DNA from: Bubalus kerabau
Taxonomy: Eukaryota; Chordata; Mammalia; Artiodactyla; Bovidae
Assembly: GCF_029407905.1 (NCBI RefSeq)
Contig: NC_073641.1
Span: 13,933,001 to 13,997,000 of the forward strand
Direction of reading: 5' to 3'
DNA length: 64,000 bases
Position 1 is the stretch's first letter, and every line of letters begins with the position of its first letter. Position numbers and translations under genes: made by a program. Shown piece after piece: positions 45,159-57,950 of the stretch. The notes below the pieces were generated by a model. It was given only the letters and a program-made list of their open reading frames with translations, was not told the DNA's origin and ran no database searches.

Positions 45159-45166
45159 TCTAGAGG

Positions 45167-48100
45167 ACTGGCCAAGTGTGACCGCACAGTGGAGTGCCCA
45201 GCGTTCTTCCTATGCTTGAAGATGTTTGTCTAAACTGGTATGTACTAAACTATTCATTATCTTTGGGGGCGGGCAGATTGATCCCAACAGTCATTTAGAC
45301 AGCCTCTTTGCCATCTGTTTGGCTTTTTTAAGACTGAGTGTTCTCCACTACTTCTGAAGAATCTCTACTCGGGGAAAGACATGGGAACCATTTTGGTGCT
45401 TGTGTGTGGAGTGGCAATCTATGATCTTACTAGAATGTACCCATAATGGATATAAAGCTCCCCTCTGGTGTCTCCTGAGTCTCTTTTCATGGGGCCATCC
45501 AGGAATCAGAGTCCAGGGCTCCTCTGTCCTGAATACAGGGTCTCTCTCCTCCTCAGACCAAGGAAATATTTTCTATTTTCCAAGAAAATCACCACCACCA
45601 TCTTCAAATCCACACCACCTGTTTCCCTTAAATCTTGGGCCTTTGGAATTTTCAATCTAAAAAGCATCTAGGAAACAATGAACCCTGCCCAGATATCAAA
45701 TTGAAAGATAGGAGAGAAAAAAGGGAAATATTTCAAGAAAATATTGTAGATAATAAATTCACAAATATGTTTCTCTCATGTAGTTTTCTCACTATGTCTT
45801 ACTCATTTCAAAAATTTTTGAACTAAATTCAAAAGGTTGCTTTTGCTTTTTTTATTTTTAAGGTGTTCAGAAACACATTTTCCCTTCAATTTATAACAAT
45901 ATTCACTTTGCATTAAAATAATAACAAGGTCAGATTAAGACAATTATTAACCACCCTTGCTAAATAAATATTGCCCCTACCCTTTGTGGGCTTCTGTGCT
46001 AAAACTTGGGAATGGCCTTTTCAGCTTAATTTAAAAAGAAAACACAGCCTACACTTTTGATTAAAATGCAGTTTTTGTTGTCTCTCTCTGATAGTAAAAT
46101 AATCTTAAATTTTAGAACTGTCTTTTCATCTTGAATTGAGATCAGTTTTAGAAAAACATGAAAGAAAAGTGATGAGAATCTTTTCCCTTAGTATCACAAC
46201 AACACATGTGGAATCAAATCTTGTGTCTATAAAACAATTATATTGTTGAGTATATGCCTCTCTTGTTTCTCCTGAACCTTCTGGTAAAATACTTAGGAGA
46301 TCTTAGGAGGAGACATAGATAATACTCTCTGATAGCCAATTAAGAAGTTTTTGTGAGAAAACTCAGAAGTGAGCTGAACAAGAAGGCAAAATAAATCTTT
46401 TGTATTTTCAGAAGGTGGTGGCAGCTCTATTCTAAAGCTAAATGTATACAATTTCCATTTTTCATCCCTTACATCACTCTCAACATTTTTGTGTGTGTTA
46501 ACAATCCAGAGGTCTAATTCATGCAAATCTGATGATTTTTAATTTAAACATTCAAAAAGTCATTATACAGTCTATGTTCTCAACTTTTGTTCAAGAAAAG
46601 CTATACATAAAATACCCTAGTAGAAGCAATGTAGATATTCTATATTAATAGATGATGCAAAAAAGAAAAAAAAAAGTGGGCATTTGGATTTTTCTACATC
46701 ATTTTATTTCTGCAAACATCTCCCAACTTCCCAAGTTAAGCTTTGCATACAAAATGACTGCTAAGTACTTCACTAAAATGACTTCATTAAATTTTCCCAT
46801 GTAATTCTTTTAACAAAGGATTTATACATTAAACAAAGGCTTCTAATTATACAGGATAAAGGTCTATAATGGTTTCTAGAAAATGGTTTCAAGTTAACTA
46901 AACAAGGAAAAAAAATCATAAAGACTAAGAAAGATCAGAAATAAAAGAGAGAGGGGACAAGAAAGAAAAAATAATAATGAAGCCTCTAGAAGTCTACAGT
47001 GTGGGTCTTCTACCACATGCTTCCCAAAGTGGTTTACAATACATCCATTCCAATCAGGAAGAGCCAATTATGTAAATCTGTACTCTCAACAAAGAATGTT
47101 AACTGATTCTGTGGGAAAGAAGGAGCAGATGGAGAGACCTTTGGGAAAGCTGGTATAAATAAAGATTCCTGAGGCAGAAAGGATCCTTTCACTCAAGGAA
47201 AGTTTTTTTCTGTTTTTTCCAGAAACAGTTTTCTCTTTGTGCCCTTAGAGAGCAATACGAACATGCAACAGTGAGTTAGGTTGATCAGGATATTTGACCT
47301 TCCAAAATGGTGTACAACACCACTGTTAACAATTTAGCATGGTCCATCATTTTGGAGAAAATAAGATCCTCCTTTCAGAGGGTCATTTTGTACCAGTTAC
47401 GTTCATCTCTGAATTCAGTGCTCAAACTCACTCCATAGATATTAGGCCAGAGATCTCAGCCACTTTCTCGAGGGCCTTACCCACTACTGCGGGTCTGCAG
47501 TGATGCTCTTCTGGACATGATCATGATGGTGGTATGTATGGCACTGCTAATATTCGTACCATCATCCTCTATGGAGTAGGAGGAAGCAAAGGATCTGGGT
47601 GGAATTTTATATTACCTGTAATTTTTTGCCATGGGTAGTACTTATCCCGAATCTTTTTTTCCCCCCATTCCTTCTCTCCACTCTTTCCATCTTTACTGCC
47701 TCTCCAGTACCTCCTCATCTTGCTTCTCATGAACTCAAGTGGACAGCCTGGTAGGTATTCTTCCCTACATTTCTCCCTGGTCATTGTAACTATGAAGGGG
47801 GAACTTGTTTTATCAGACGCAAACACATTATAGAAAGGTATAGCTAACAAAAGACTATGGTCTTGGAATTGACAAATAAAAAATAAAAGAGTGAGGAGGA
47901 ATAAATCCTTATATAAACCACATTTAATATATAACTAAGGTGATATTTCAATAAGTGGGAAAAGGTAGTTCATCTCATAAATGGAACTTGAACATGTCAT
48001 CCTTTCAAAGTTTACAATTGAGCATAGCATTTATTGTTATGTTTATTTTAAAATTTCATGGAAAACTACCAAAGGAAACCTGGAGCACAGAAAGACTATT

Positions 48101-48889
48101 CACTTAAGCAGAGGACAGTAACACAGAACATCAGAAGCTTATCCTCAAAGATGAAATATGGAACCTTTATGGTTACTGGTGTCATGTAAAAACATTCTTG
48201 GTGAAGAAGGTCAAACAACAGGATAGTCAAAATATATTTCACCTGTAGCTTTCTGCCATTTAACTTAAATGAAACTCTCCTTTTTCTGGTTGCTCTGCTA
48301 TTACAGGAGCAAACAATGTTAGAAGACCATGATTAAGATTTCAATTGACCTCTCAGTCCAGAAAGATTTTCTACCTCTGGGAATCCTCCCCTTTCAACAG
48401 CTCTATGCCAGATGTTCCAGTGAGCACCAATCTCATCCCCCTCGAGGTAGACAGGGCAGCAGTCCTGGCCACACGAGATTTAAGTACTGAAAATGCATCA
48501 GCAAATATTAAACTTATGATCTTTACATTTTCCTTTAATGAATATGTCATTGCAATTTTTTATCCTGGAGGTCAAGCTCCCTATTGCAGGAGCAGGTGAA
48601 ATTTTACTTCTTAGAGAGATTTTTAGGCTTAAAAATCAGGTTTTGTGGAAAGAGAAGTTTAACTAAATTACTTTCTCTCCTTTCATATATTGAGAGCAAT
48701 CCTGAAAAGACCAGCTAATGACTTTCTGTAAATATGAGTTGATGTTCCAAGTACTCTTGTTTAAGGCTTAACTAGAGTCAAGAGGAAGAAAGGGATAAAA
48801 GAAAATCCTGTTCTTTCATCTCCTTCCTGAGGAAGACAGGGGAAATCTAGGTAGGAGAAAGTAGTAATAGTACTTGTAGTAATAGAACA
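45167..48889. other. Unassigned sequence, 3.7 kb
   Basis: The longest stretch of the window in which I recognise neither repeats nor genes. Short open frames (up to 93 codons at 47569-47850 minus) have no familiar motif. Absence of young repeats may simply be chance. Confidence 0.4.
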
Positions 48890-49473
48890 TGTATTTCCTG
48901 ACTGCCCCTCTAGGCTTTGTTCCCAAGGGTGGGAGGCACTTGAGGTGACGCAGAAATCAAGCCGCTCCTCTCTGGCTGCCAGACACCTCCTGAGCTAGAC
49001 CCCACCAGGACAGGGCATCAAGGTAACAGAGAAGCCCTGGGCTTTGCTTCTGAGCTGATGTGAACCCTCAGGTGGCCCCTACACTGATCTAGGAGAATGG
49101 ACTGCCAGAGACTTTATGGGACAAGGCTGGGTGATCTTGCAAAGGCCGAGGCAGGGTGAGGCAGGAGGGTGATGCTCCACCGCCCATGAGAGCTATGGGG
49201 AGGCCAAATCAGCAAGCAGAGGGTGGCCCTGGCTCTGTGGGAGCATTCCAAACTCCAAGAAGCCACGCACTTTCCATCTACAGATATGAAGCCCCTAAGG
49301 AAAGGGTACCCAGGAGCCACGGGCTGGTGCCCAGAAGCAGGTTGCTACACGTCACTGCTCGGTGAGCCAGAGGCCAGGGCCATTTCCTCCCAATGATCCA
49401 CAGAGCCAGACACCACTGAAAGGAGAGAAACCTGGGGAAGAAGAGACTTTCCAGAGACTGAGCATTTTTGTTT
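48890..49473. other. Unassigned G+C-richer patch
   Basis: Noticeably G+C-richer than the flanks, with few CpGs. No gene or repeat is recognised. Open frames are at most 77 codons. Confidence 0.4.
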
Positions 49474-49484
49474 AAAAGTCTTTG

Positions 49485-49540
49485 ATTCATGTTGATATAT
49501 GGAAAAACCAATACAATATTGTAAAGTTAAAAAAAAAAAA
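49485..49540 (+). mobile_element. 56-bp L1-BT 3'-end insertion with target duplication
   Basis: Consists only of the last bases of an L1-BT 3' UTR (attcatgttgatatatgg, ccaatacaatattgtaaag) and a poly-A. A 9-bp repeat, aagtctttg, lies at 49476-49484 and 49541-49549, extending to 11 bp if two tail A bases are counted. Confidence 0.85.
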
Positions 49541-49795
49541 AAGTCTTTGTCCTACCTTAAAAGAGTAAGTAACTGGGACAAAAGTAAAACTTTAAACTGC
49601 TTTGGGTACTCAGTTAATATTTTGTTTTCCTGCTAATCAGCCAGTGAGAGCACAGGGAAATGCCAGCTAAATCACAAACAAAAACCATTCATTTTCACTG
49701 CAAAACCAAGCAGCGATGCAGGTTAAACCCATGTCTGGGCAACTCGGCTCCGTGACCTATTTCTGGATTGTCAGAGAAGCAGTTCCAGAGCTCCT
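49541..49795. other. Unassigned sequence between insertions
   Basis: No feature recognised. Confidence 0.4.
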
Positions 49796-49807
49796 AAGAA
49801 TCCCCTT

Positions 49808-50083
49808 GCTGCTGCTGCTGCTAAGTCGCTTCAGTCGTGTCCGACTCTGTGCGACCCCATAGACAGCAGCCCACCAGGCTCCCCCGTCCCTGGGATTCTC
49901 CAGGCAAGAACACTGGAGTGGGTTGCCATTTCCTTCTCCAATGCATAAAAGTGAAAAGTGAAAGGGAAGTCACTCAGTCATTTCCGACCCTCAGCGACCC
50001 CATGGACTACAGCCCACCAGGCTCCTCCATCCATGGGATTTTCCAGGCAAGAGTACTGGAGTAGGGTGCCATTGCCTTCTCCG
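49808..50083 (-). mobile_element. BOV-A2 SINE with target duplication
   Basis: Antisense dimer with a (ctg)n run at its 3' end (plus-strand left). A perfect 12-bp repeat, aagaatcccctt, lies at 49796-49807 and 50084-50095. Confidence 0.95.
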
Positions 50084-50095
50084 AAGAATCCCCTT

Positions 50096-51016
50096 AAGGG
50101 GTTTGAAAACCCAAAGAAGACAATGCTGACTACCATCAGAATGCATCTTCTTCTTATCCAGCTCCCAGGGAAATTCAGACACACACAAAAAACACTTCTA
50201 AACAATGTTACTATCAACAAGTAATGATCTGGGCGGTGTGAAAGAGCATGTCCATAAACCTCTTCTTGCTGCTCCTCTATTTGCCATGTCCAGCTTCTTC
50301 CCACTTCTCCGTGATTAGGATCTTGGCTAAACCCAGATGCTCTGATTTATTTTTCCTTTCTCTTTTCAAACCACAGTAACTCACACAGGAGCCAAACCCC
50401 TTAACTAAAGAATAATTCATGGCAGAGCAGCTCGCGTTTTATACAAAATCATTTGGGTGGGGGCTTGGGGGGAGTGGGAGCCAGGAGGTCAGAAGTTGAT
50501 CCCTGAGTGAGGTATGCAGAGGCCTCCTCCCCAGGCTAGCCTGCGGGGATTATCACATTACCCCGAGGGCCTGTGGCGAGGCCAGAAACAATGCCGCTTG
50601 GATCCAGTTCATCCCCTCCTCTGTCTCAGCACAGCCCACAGGGCAGTGAGGCTCTCTGCTCTCAGGACACTGGTCTTGTGGAAGGGTTTGCTTTTTGCTG
50701 GTGGGAGAGTTACTGAAATGTAAGAGGTTCACTTGCCTCAGTGAAGAGAGGCCATGCTGCTTGAATAAATGATCCTTAAGCTCAGCATGTGGCTCAGTGG
50801 AAGGCAACTGGGCTCCCCAACAAAAGCTCTAAGTGGTGCTTAGCAAGGCAAGGCCCAAGCAGCACAATACAGACGGGTGACTCATGAAAGGCTTTGTACT
50901 CACATGCTTGGTCCGTCCTCTCTGCTCACAAATCACTCACACACACACACACAGAAGCTGCAGATTACGACACTGAACTTCCCTCCTAGGTTACCCTGTC
51001 AACTGGTCAAGGGGCC
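50096..51016. other. Unassigned sequence with (CA)n
   Basis: A (CA)n run of about 8 units lies at 50938-50953. The stretch from about 50440 is G+C-richer than the window average. No gene assigned. Confidence 0.45.
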
Positions 51017-51643
51017 TCACCCAGGTGTGAATGGTATGGAGCCGGCATGCCTCTGCAGAGATTGAAACCAAAGCAAAGCCAGCTGAAAACAGCTTCTGCG
51101 GGAGGACTTCCAGATTTGCATGGAAGGAAGTTTGAGTTGGGACTGGCAGAAACTTTCCCCTTTTCTTACTATAGAGAAAGTTTCAGATGCTCTATGGAAA
51201 ACGAGGCAATTAGGAGAATGCCCCCCGGGAGACTGGCAGTGAATGTTGGAGCACAGTTGCCAGGGACTGGCTTGAATGAGTGCTTTAGGTGGAGAGAGCT
51301 GGGGTGGTGTTGGAGAAGCCACATCTAGTGATGGCCCTTCCTCCTCCTGCCTTTCCAGGTGTGTGGACTGGAGTGAGCTGCCAATGTCAGTATACACAGT
51401 GTCATCGACGGGTGCTGCCTTGCAAAGAATCATGCCCACTGCCCCCAGCATGCTGTCTGCCTGTGGGAAGCCTGGGATCTGTGAACTGAGGGAGCCGCTG
51501 TGGTCTACACAAGGGTCTCCTTGGGGATGCACTGCATTGGCAGAAGGAAGAGGCTCCTGAAAACTTCGGTGGTGTGGGAAACTGTGGTTGACTTGGCAAG
51601 GCTTCCCTGTATATGAATCAATGATATGTGTCACTCCACTCAA
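51017..51643 (-). other. 208-codon open frame, no recognised homology
   Basis: The longest open frame outside recognised repeats. It begins MSGVTHIIDS and ends AGSIPFTPG. It has no transmembrane stretch, repeated motif or domain that I recognise. Composition is Ser/Pro/Gln-rich, as expected from translating G+C-richer non-coding DNA. Overlapping plus-strand frames of 93 and 94 codons show that stop codons are simply scarce here. I do not call it a gene. Confidence 0.2.
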
Positions 51644-52266
51644 TTAAAGAAATACTTCCAGCAGAATTTCTCAAATGGCTTATAACAGTACATATTTTGC
51701 ATTTCAAGAGTCAGATTTCTCTTGAAAGACTATGAGGTTTACCAATAATCATATAAAATCCCCCATATTACATATGATTTTTATTATGGCTATGACTGTA
51801 TAACATCTAATAACCTTTCTCCTAGATGAAGAAAATTAATTGAATCTACTCATCTTCCATCTACTATCTTCTCAGTTTCAATGGGGAAAAAAAAAGAAAA
51901 AGTGGAAAACAAATTATTTTTGTTTTAAGAGAATTAAAATAGCTAAGAAAGTATGCCCTTCTATACCAGTAATGATAGACCCTGCCTGGCTCCTACAGCG
52001 GATACTGTTTCAAACGTTATAACATTTTGTTGATGAACATGCCCGACTGAATTTCTAACCATTCATTTTCTAAATTGTACTTTTTAAAACTTGACAAGAC
52101 TCGTTTGGTTACTGAATTATATCCTCTTCTGAATTTCTTCCTTCTGAAAGTTTTTTTTTTTTCCTTAAAGGGATATTATCCTTGCTTTGCGCAGTTTTCT
52201 TAATGGTCAGGTGTTCTCAATCTACTCCACAGCTTCACCATTCCTACTGGTTAATCTTCACATCTG
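51644..52266. other. Unassigned AT-rich sequence
   Basis: Short A and T runs at about 51886-51900 and 52151-52162. No feature recognised. Confidence 0.4.
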
Positions 52267-52277
52267 AATCATGTATG

Positions 52278-52503
52278 TGCTGTGCTGTGTTGTGCTTAGT
52301 CACTCAGTTGGGTCTGACCCATGGGGTCACGACCCCATGGACTGTAGCTTACCAGGTTTCTCTGTCCATGGGGATTCTCCAGGGAAGAATACTGAAGTGG
52401 GTTGCCGTGCCCTGCTCCAGGGGATCTTCCCAACCCAGTGATCAAAACAAGTCTCCCACATTGCAGGCAGATTCTTTACCATCTGAGCCACCAGGGAAGG
52501 CCT
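52278..52503 (-). mobile_element. Bov-tA SINE with target duplication and internal palindrome
   Basis: The minus strand has the tRNA head (ggctcagatggtaaagaatc), body and tail. The direct repeat is aatcatgtatg (52267-52277) and aatgatgtatg (52504-52514), one mismatch. Inside lies a perfect palindromic arm pair, ccatggggtc at 52319-52328 and gaccccatgg at 52331-52340, where other copies have only one arm. Confidence 0.92.
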
Positions 52504-52514
52504 AATGATGTATG

Positions 52515-53815
52515 GTAAAGGCCAGTTTCACAAGCAGAAGGTATTGCCTTAGTAACAATTTACAAGAGAAGAAAAATGAGGATCTGATGTCAGAGGAGGT
52601 CTGGCCAAGACTCTGAATTTTATTCTGCGGTTTTCACTCTTTGATTTTTCTTTAAAAGGATCAAATGAGATACAAACCCAGTGGCCACAGGTCCATCCTT
52701 CTGAGAGGTGATAGTTCATGCCCAACAGACAGAAAGGACCTCATAATACAATGCTTGTTGTATCCAACTTGATGTTGGTCTACACAGAAATTCAAATATT
52801 GAGACCATCTTCCAGGGCCAGGAAGGAAAAAAAAATTTTTTTTTTCCAATATAGATCTAGCCAACATTAGGGTATGTGTCATTTTTATTGTTATACTCTG
52901 TATGCCCACAAATCCCAAAGCATGTTCCATATTAAGATTTTGGCTTCTATTAAGACTACAACTTTGGTATGGAAAGGCATGTCTCCTTTCATCTAAGTAG
53001 GAAAGAAAAACAAAGTAAAGAACAATAAAAAGCAATAGAGGCCTGAAATGTATCTATTTATACTGATCTCACTAATCATTAATACTAATCTTTAATATTG
53101 AACTTCAATTGTTTTTTTTACCTATTTCTTTTTATAAGAAATTCTTATGCCCTAAACACTTAATTCTCTTGGTCTCTAATAGTCTACTAGCTGCTTATGT
53201 TTTTGTTAAAAATCGGTAGGTTTCAAATTTCATGACCCCTCAGTCACATTACCCTCCTAGGATTCTTAACCTAGGGTTCACTTGGATGGGGGAAAAAGTA
53301 TCTGTGACTTTGTCAACAGTATAAATTACAGACTTTTTGTATCATGTCATAACTGTATAGAGGAATTATTTATGCTCAGTGCTGTGTTCAAACCTGGTAA
53401 CTTTTACGAAAACTCAGTGGTAGACGTCATTTTAGTTTCTTAATGTTTCTTAATAAAAGGGCAAATTTATTACTGTATTACAGATTTATAAACATTTTGG
53501 TAATTGCATGTTATAATAATCCTATGCATTTATGCATTTAATTGTTTTCTGAAAAAACAAATAAATTACTATTATTCTGAGAGAGAATCTACGATTATTG
53601 AAGGAGACGGTGGCACACAAACACTCAAAAGCTAAGAAACTGCATAGCCAGGCTACCTGAGTGGTGGTGCGGTTCCGGTGATGTGTGAAGGAGGATTTGA
53701 AGGAGCTAGGGAAAGAGGGCCTGCTGCATTTTCAAAGTTGGCCATGAAGGGGAAAAACACAGCATGTGCACTATGTATATGCTATTCCCAACTCCCACAA
53801 CCTTGGACAATATTT
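52515..53815. other. Unassigned sequence
   Basis: Contains a back-to-back A-run/T-run at about 52829-52846. A 124-codon minus-strand frame (52661-53035) shows no recognisable domain. No gene assigned. Confidence 0.4.
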
Positions 53816-53826
53816 ACATATTTGTC

Positions 53827-54099
53827 TGCTAAGCTGCTAAGTCGCTTCAGTTGTATCCAACTCTGTGCGACCCCATAGACGGCAGCCCACCAGGCTCCCC
53901 CATCCCTGGGATTCTCCAGGCAAGAACACTGGAGTGGGTTGCCATTTCCTTCTCCAATGCATGAAAGTGAAAAGTCAAAGGGAAGTCACTCAGTCGTGTC
54001 CAACTCTTAGCGACCCCATGAACTGCAGCCTACCAGGCTCCTCCATCCGTGAGATTTGCCAGGCAAGAGTACTGGAGTGGGGTGCCATTGCCTTCTCCA
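53827..54099 (-). mobile_element. BOV-A2 SINE with target duplication
   Basis: Antisense dimer with a gctaagctgctaag start on the plus strand. A perfect 11-bp repeat, acatatttgtc, lies at 53816-53826 and 54100-54110. Confidence 0.95.
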
Positions 54100-54110
54100 A
54101 CATATTTGTC

Positions 54111-54889
54111 AGGGAGAGGGGGAAATAGTTAGCCACCTCATGGTCCAGTCATCATAAAAAAAATGTGTGCATTTAAGTCCACTAACTATTGCCCAACATT
54201 CAACAGGCAAAATTCAAGCCACTAATTCCATTGTAAGGATAGTTTTAAACCCTACAAAATACTTCTTTATTTTGAGGTCAATGCAGGAATGACAATCTGA
54301 AACGGTTTCTCTTTTTCCGTAGAAATGTTTATAAATCTCATCTAAGGCCTTAAATTGAGACTACCTTGTTCTTGGATGAACTGCACCCAATCTTGTCACA
54401 TATTTTTGCAGCTTTGTGCTGCCAGTGATGGAAGCCTCATGGTCATTTCAAATATAAAACATCATGAAGTTCATTTCAAAATGTTTGTAGTGGAGCAGCC
54501 CCCTGTTAAATCAGTCCCTCAGCAGAGAGGGTGTTGGCCATGGGGTCCGGAAAGGTGTACTTAGCATTCCCAAGGAGAAGCTCCTTAGCATCCCCTAAGG
54601 AAAATGTAGGTAATTGAAGTAATTAGTGGCACTCATGCATTGAAAACATTTTAATACTACATTTCCTGACTGAGCAGAGGTCCTTTTGCTGATTAAAAAA
54701 AAATATATATATATGTTGGGCATTAGATAATGTAATATATAAAATAACGGAAAGGTACGGGTTAGGGAGTGGTCCATGCTAGAAAGAACTGTCAGAAATT
54801 GGGAACTGGGGCTTCCAGAAACTTGAGCCCAAAGAGAAATTACTTGTGAAATTTATAGCAGTAACTTTCTCCATCTTATTATATTCTTC
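54111..54889. other. Unassigned sequence
   Basis: A short (A)n(TA)n stretch lies at about 54695-54714. No gene or named repeat. Confidence 0.4.
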
Positions 54890-55012
54890 ACTTTTCTTTT
54901 CTACCTCCTATTCCTTTCTTCTCCTGTCTCCATTATTTTCTCCTCTAAATGTCCAAACCCTTTCTCTCTTCCATCTTCTCTATTTTTCGTCTCTCCTCTC
55001 CCTCTCTTCCTA
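54890..55012 (+). repeat. Polypyrimidine (CT-rich) tract
   Basis: About 120 bases almost entirely C and T on the plus strand, without a fixed repeat unit. Confidence 0.8.
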
Positions 55013-55059
55013 TTAGAAAATTTCATTTTTGAAAAGGATGTAGTCAAAACATCTCTCAG

Positions 55060-55660
55060 GTAGTGTTTGCATGACATCTTTTCCCCCATTCTTTTGATTT
55101 CAAACTACCTGTGTCTTTATATTTGAAGGGTATCTCTTGTTAATAGTATATATTTGGGTCATGTATGTGTGAACACAAGTGTATTAATCCAGTCTAATAA
55201 TCTCTTTTAATTGGAATGCTTAGGCCACTTATAGCAAATGTAATCACATATAAAGTGGGATTAGCTCTGCAATTCAGCTATTTTCAAATTATCTAATCTG
55301 TTCTTCCATCTTCTTTACTTTTTTCCAAATTAAGCAAAGATTGTTTTTCTTCATCATATTTCTTTGATTGGTTTTCTTAGCTCTATCTTTTTGTATTATT
55401 TATAATGATTACACTAGATGTTAAAATATGCTCACCTGATTTATTATAGTTTACCTTGAATATTTTATGATATCACAAACATTTTCACCACCCCCTCTGC
55501 CTTTTGGTATTGTTGTCATATGTATGACTTCCACGTGTTATAAACTTCACAAAGCATTGCCATTTTGTTGCTTTTCTCTTTTTGAACTGACTTTTATGTT
55601 CACCCATATATATATATATATACTTTCTGAGATTTTCCTTTTTTGCCAGTATAGTTTCAA
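55060..55660 (-). mobile_element. Old L1 fragment, antisense
   Basis: The plus strand follows antisense L1 ORF2 text: cttttgatttcaaactacct, aatccagtctaataatctct, ttttaattggaatgcttagg and so on. Contains an (AT)n run at 55606-55622. Confidence 0.6.
55606..55622. repeat. (AT)n microsatellite
   Basis: Eight uninterrupted AT units. Confidence 0.85.
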
Positions 55661-55689
55661 AATACACAAAGCAAAAACTTGATAGATTG

Positions 55690-56215
55690 CCAATATAAAT
55701 CACCAGCTCTTCCAGAAAACAAGATAAGGAAATAATTCCAAACTCATTCTATGAAGCCAGAATTACCTGATATCAAAACTAGACATTACAAGAAAAGAAA
55801 ACTTTAGACCATTGTTACTAATGAGCATAGATGGAAAAGCTTTTAACAGAATTTTAGCTATTTGAATACAACCATATACAAAAAGGATAATACATAATGA
55901 CAAAGAAGGGTTGATTCCAGGAATGCAGAGTTAATTTTAACATTCAATCAAATCAATCAAACTTCCAGTTATAAAATAAATAACTCATGAAGATGCAGGG
56001 TGCAAACATACTGTATTGCACGTCTGAAAATTTCTAACAGTATATGGTAAAAGTCCTCATCACAAAGGAAAAATTGCTGTGACTATGTATGGTGACATGT
56101 TAACTAGACTTATTGTGGTGGCCATTTTGCAATATATACAAATATCAAATCATTATTTTGTATACCTGAAACTAATGTAATGTTATATGTCAATTATATC
56201 TCAATAATTTTTTTA
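55690..56215 (+). mobile_element. Old L1 fragment, sense
   Basis: ORF2-like text (ccaaactcattctatgaagc, atgacaaagaagggttgatt) leads to an L1 3' UTR with cttattgtggtggccatttt, gtatacctgaaactaatgta and tgtcaattatatctcaata. It adjoins an antisense L1 piece, so the pair could be one element with an inverted 5' end, but this is unproven. Confidence 0.65.
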
Positions 56216-57662
56216 ATCAAGAAAGATAGTTTATTGTGATAGAAAAGCAGAGTCTTTGGGAGTGAGGTGATGTCTGAGTGGAAGCACAGTGATGATTCTA
56301 AGAGAAGGCTGATTTGTATCTTGATCCAGATGATGATTGTGAAAATATATGAACAAAAGGAAGAGAATCATCTCAAAAGACTAATAAGTAAGTGGCTGTT
56401 ATTTTCAAGTGAAAAACAGTAACAAATATCTTCTGGCCATTTTCAGAGATCATCAATTTTTTAAAAAATTGTTTTTGATGTCATAAAAACTTAAACTTTA
56501 CATAGAGAAAAATACTCTGAACAATAGAAATGGCAAGACACACTAGTTTTAAACATTGTAATATATCTTTAATACTTAATAACTTTCCTACAAATAGACA
56601 TAAAGATGAACATAATAATAGAAAAAATAGACATTAACAATGTTTAGATAATTCAGAAAATTAAAAAGCATAAATGGTCAATCAACCTATGAAAATTATG
56701 CTTATTTAAAAAAGGAAATCATTATAAAACATAACAAAGTATCATTTTAGCTTATTAAAATGCTAAAGATTTTTTTAAAGGTAATAGAATATTTTAGGGT
56801 GAGAATATAAAATGTTCTCACATATTGTTGGTGAGAAAATATGTTGATACAACACTCTGGACAATAATTTGCAAAAGTCTAAAAGATATATACTCATTTT
56901 AATACAGAAAGCCTTTTCACCAGAATTTACTCAAGAATAAAATAAAAATATGCACAAGTATCCTCTATAGTGAACTTAGCAAAAACGGTAGCAAAGCAAT
57001 ATATGCAGAAAATTTCATTTTCAGAAAAATGCATTTCTATGCATGTAGAAATATCAGAAGAGATAAAACTAAAATATAATAAAGATAATAGCTGGGGTGG
57101 GGTAGTATTATGGTTGTTATAATTTTGTTCGTTTCTTTTAATTTATGTGTTTTAGTTTTTTAAAAGCTACTTGATTTCTTAAAAATTCTATAATATGACT
57201 CAATTTAAATTTTTAACAATTATAAATATATTTAGGTGAAAATGTGTGTATAGAAAATGACTATGAAGAAAATTAGCATAATATTAACTGCAATACTTAC
57301 TGCAATGATAGACTTTGGGATATTAATTTTTTCTTTAACACTTTTTCCTACAAAGAACATGTATTTCTTTTTATAACAAACAACTAATTTTTTAAGTAAA
57401 TGAAGAATTTTTAGTGAAGTACAAGTAGAAAATATATAGTAATTGACATAAATCTCAGGCAAAGCGAGAGAGTCCATCATGGAAAACAGTAATTTAAAAT
57501 GTTAATTTATGAAATAGTTAAATTAGAAACAACTAAATTATGAACATAAATGGAAAAAAGTCAATGTAAAATCCATGAACAGAGAGGCCTCAATGATTTC
57601 AGGGTTGACCTGGAACACTGCTAACTAGGCCATTTCTTTGAATAATCCAATTAGGTCCAGTT
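56216..57662. other. Unassigned AT-rich sequence
   Basis: Very AT-rich. No gene. Parts (about 56750-57000) faintly resemble old L1 ORF2 3' text but too weakly to assign. Confidence 0.35.
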
Positions 57663-57676
57663 AGTTGAGAATATTT

Positions 57677-57936
57677 TGGAGAAGGCAATGGCACCCCACT
57701 CCAGTACTCTTGCCTGGAAAATCCCATGGGCGGAGGAGCCTGGTGGGCTGCAGTCCATGGGGTCGCTAAGAGTCGGACACGACAGAGTGACTTCACTTTC
57801 ACTCTTCACTTTCATGCATTGGAGAAGGAAATGGCGTTCTTGCCTGGAGAATCCCAGGGACGGGGGAGCCTGGTGGACTGCCGTCTATGGGGTTGCACAG
57901 AATCGGACACGACTGAAGTGACTTAGCAGCAGTAGC
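57677..57936 (+). mobile_element. BOV-A2 SINE with 14-bp internal deletion
   Basis: Dimer with both units. The second unit lacks the caacccactccagt segment (junction gaaatggcgttcttgcc at about 57828-57844). A perfect 14-bp target duplication, agttgagaatattt, lies at 57663-57676 and 57937-57950. Confidence 0.95.
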
Positions 57937-57950
57937 AGTTGAGAATATTT

